Shown here one piece after another: positions 61,927 to 64,000 of a stretch of 64,000 nucleotides of DNA. Source of the DNA: Halichoerus grypus (taxonomy: Eukaryota; Chordata; Mammalia; Carnivora; Phocidae); NCBI RefSeq assembly GCF_964656455.1, contig NC_135714.1, positions 124,614,131-124,678,130 on the forward strand, read 5' to 3'. Both the position numbers and the translations under genes were made by a program. Within the stretch, counting starts at the first letter, position 1. Each line of letters begins with the position of its first letter. The notes below the pieces were generated by a model, which was not told the origin of the DNA, ran no database searches, and saw nothing but the letters and a program-made list of their open reading frames with translations.

Positions 61927-62105
61927 CAGGGGTAGGCAGACTTTTTCTGTATAGGGCCAGATAACGATTATTTCCGGGTTTGCTGGCCCATACAGGCTCT
62001 TAGAATTACTCAACTGTGCTACTGTAGCTGAAAAGCAACCAAAGTCAGTAAGGAAACAAATGCGCGTGGTCAAATTTGGCCCAAGGGCTGTAGTTTGGAC
62101 CCCCG
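61927..62105 (+). mobile_element. hAT-Charlie element of the MER3 kind
   Basis: CAGGGGTAGGCAGACTTTTT at one end and GGGCTGTAGTTTGGACCCCC at the other form imperfect inverted ends. The interior reads GGGCCAGATAACGATTATTT and TTTGGCCC. Candidate 8-bp target duplications CTCTAGAG (61919-61926) and CTCTGAAG (62106-62113) are consistent with hAT. The family name is from memory. Confidence 0.8.
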
Positions 62106-63409
62106 CTCTGAAGCGTTGTTTTGGATTAGCAGTTATATTTTAAAAAGAATTGCGTAAGTGTAACAAACTTTTTACTTTTAATAACTTGGGTTTTTGGTGA
62201 ACCCACACTGCCTTCCAAACATCACAGCATGTTCCTTTGTAACTGCTTATACCACACTACTTAATTACCCATTCTTTAATTTTTCTCTAGACTGAAAACA
62301 AAATTACCAGTTAATAGTGTGTAAAATCTACTTTCTTCCTCTTTTTGATATTTGCAGTGACATTTGCACATGCCCAGCTGCTGATTCTACTCCTTTTCTT
62401 TATGATTTGTCAAAGATAGCAATTCAGCAATCTCAAATGTTAGTTTTCTCAGGACCCTATGAAGTAATTTGTCTGGGTCAGAAGATAGAGTCTGCTTATC
62501 TTGGGCCTACTTTCCTTTTGCCAATATTTACTTTACCATTTCTAATCTGAAGATGATTCTCTTTGCCAAAGATGATGGAAGCAAAGGGAAGGGCCGGGGG
62601 TGGGGGAGGGAAGGGGGACGAATGAATAGCAGGATGCTGGATAGTGGGCAGAATGTATGGAGTTTAGGGTCCTAATATCCAGAGCTGTATGAGAAAGAGG
62701 ATAAACACAAGACCACAAAAGGGAAATAACATGTACACTGCTAATTAGAATATGGTGATATATGTTAAGGCTGAAAAAACAGTGTTCAAACTCACGATTT
62801 TTCTTTTTATTCTTTAACTGAAAGAGTAAATCTTCTTTTCTGACTATGTAAACTCATAGACCTGTATTAAAATTATTAATTTGGCTTTTTCTATCTAGAT
62901 TAAGAGTGATAAGGACAAGCTGAAGTTCAATTAAAGCCTAAAGCGAGACGGATGTGGGAATTTTCTGTATTTTTCAAGAATCTTTCATGTAAATGTCTTC
63001 TAAGTTTACAGATTTAACATGCAATGATTTTCCAAAGGAGCCTCTTAAAAATGCTTATCTGTAGGGTATATATTGGACCAAAGAGGCAGCAAAAGGAAAC
63101 TAAGTCAAAATTGCTTTTTTGATGACATGAGCTTTCATAGCTGAGCAATGATTTGTCAAGGTTCAATTTGGCCTGCAGACCTCCTCTGTGGTCACATGGC
63201 TGCAATCTGGTGTGTCGTGGTGGTTTTCTCTTCCCTGGGAATACATGTAGCAGTCCATGAAGGATCATTAACAGCACAACAAATATTACATACAAGAAGC
63301 ACAACTCTCCCAAAATGTCAAGAGGATGGCCCCACGTTACGCGATGGTCAGCCAAGTGTCTGAATCTTATACATAGGAGCTGGTAGTTTCAGTGATACTA
63401 ACTGACCTC

Positions 63410-63585
63410 ATAACAATAGTCAACATTTATAAATGGACATAATGCACTAGGAACTGTGCTTCACAAACATTATCTAATTTTAAATTCCAATAATAAATTG
63501 ATTATCCCAATTTTATAGGTGAGAAAAGTGAAGCTTATAGAGATTATGGCTAGGCTGTAGGAAGTACCAGGCGGCAGAACCCCAG
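63410..63585 (-). mobile_element. MIR SINE
   Basis: Reverse MIR: GTCAACATTTATAAATGGAC and CAATTTTATAGGTGAGAAAA. Confidence 0.7.
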
Positions 63586-64000
63586 CCAAAGAAATAAAAA
63601 TAAAGGTTGAGAGGTCAAGAGATGGTCCAAAGGGAAGAAAAGTTGTTAGAAAGGAAAAAAAAAAATAGAGCAAAGGAGGAAGTAGGAAACTTAAAAAGAT
63701 ATTCAGAAAATGGATTGTAGGAAACCAACATAAAATATGTAATATAAATTAAAAATAGGATCAAAGGTTACAAATACAATCTGCCAGTGGTGTAGGAATA
63801 TATGAAAAGAATGCACTAAGGGATTCTCTCCAGGCCATGAGAATAACACTGAATATTTACTACCCATTGGCTTAAAAGATTTAATGTATATCTGCCATTT
63901 TTGCTCATCGATGCCTTTAACAGAACAGGACACTTGGCGCATCCTAGGTACTTAATACATTTTCTGCTGAATAAATGAATGAATGTGTATCCACAAATGC

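Larger units (their letters stand above)
52787..64000 (-). other. SLC10A7: SLC10A7 intron upstream of the mini-exon (incomplete)
   Basis: At least 11.2 kb of phase-0 intron. It holds two MIRs (55.0 and 55.7 kb), one SINE (57.6 kb), an AT-dinucleotide block (59.3 kb), an L2 (59.4-60.4 kb), a hAT-type element (61.9 kb) and a MIR (63.4 kb). 52850-54280, 55900-57580, 57860-58850 and 60400-61750 show nothing I can name beyond simple sequence. The exon for residues up to 145 was not found. Confidence 0.8.

Noticed and set aside
63014..63355. 113-codon open frame on the minus strand with a hydrophobic start
   Set aside because: It does not match SLC10A7 N-terminal exons or any family I know; no splice-site support.
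52787..64000. The preceding SLC10A7 exon (expected to contain [20 protein letters not shown])
   Set aside because: Looked for on the minus strand by eye and not found; it probably lies beyond base 64000.

Overview
This window is mammalian nuclear DNA, most probably from an arctoid caniform carnivoran (bear, pinniped or mustelid group). The evidence is 18 full or partial tRNA-Lys-derived can-SINEs of the type that opens GGGGCGCCTGGGTGGCTCAG and ends in a CT-rich stretch plus A-tail, many with clear target-site duplications. There are also carnivore-style L1 3' ends and abundant ancient mammalian MIR and L2 copies. The dog-type SINEC_Cf and the cat-type SINE were not recognised. The species cannot be fixed from sequence alone.

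The only protein-coding gene I can support is the middle part of SLC10A7, on the minus strand. Five short internal exons at 52751-52786, 34072-34155, 24993-25158, 23987-24038 and 16286-16359 translate, with canonical AG/GT splice sites and matching phases, into one uninterrupted stretch. It corresponds to about residues 146-283 of the 340-residue human protein (numbering recalled, not searched). The earlier exons should lie beyond base 64000 and the later ones before base 1; I looked for both inside the window and did not find them. The rest of the window is intron.

Layout in + coordinates: 1-16285 is intron downstream of the last visible exon, holding a long L2, six SINEs, a MER2-type Tigger element and an inverted L1. 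16286-25158 holds three exons. 25159-34071 is an intron of old repeats. 34072-34155 is an exon. 34156-52750 is an 18.6-kb intron with most of the SINEs, an L1 3' end, a MaLR solo LTR, a 200-base assembly gap and a 217-bp perfect direct duplication. 52751-52786 is a 36-bp exon. 52787-64000 is the next intron upstream in transcription.

No prokaryotic genes, CRISPR arrays, rRNAs or functional tRNA genes are present. I see no new biological system. The observations most worth checking are the templated 217-bp duplication with inferable direction, the back-to-back inverted SINE pair in the long intron, the twin-primed L1 with a possible 3' transduction, and the two frame-neutral mini-exons in SLC10A7.
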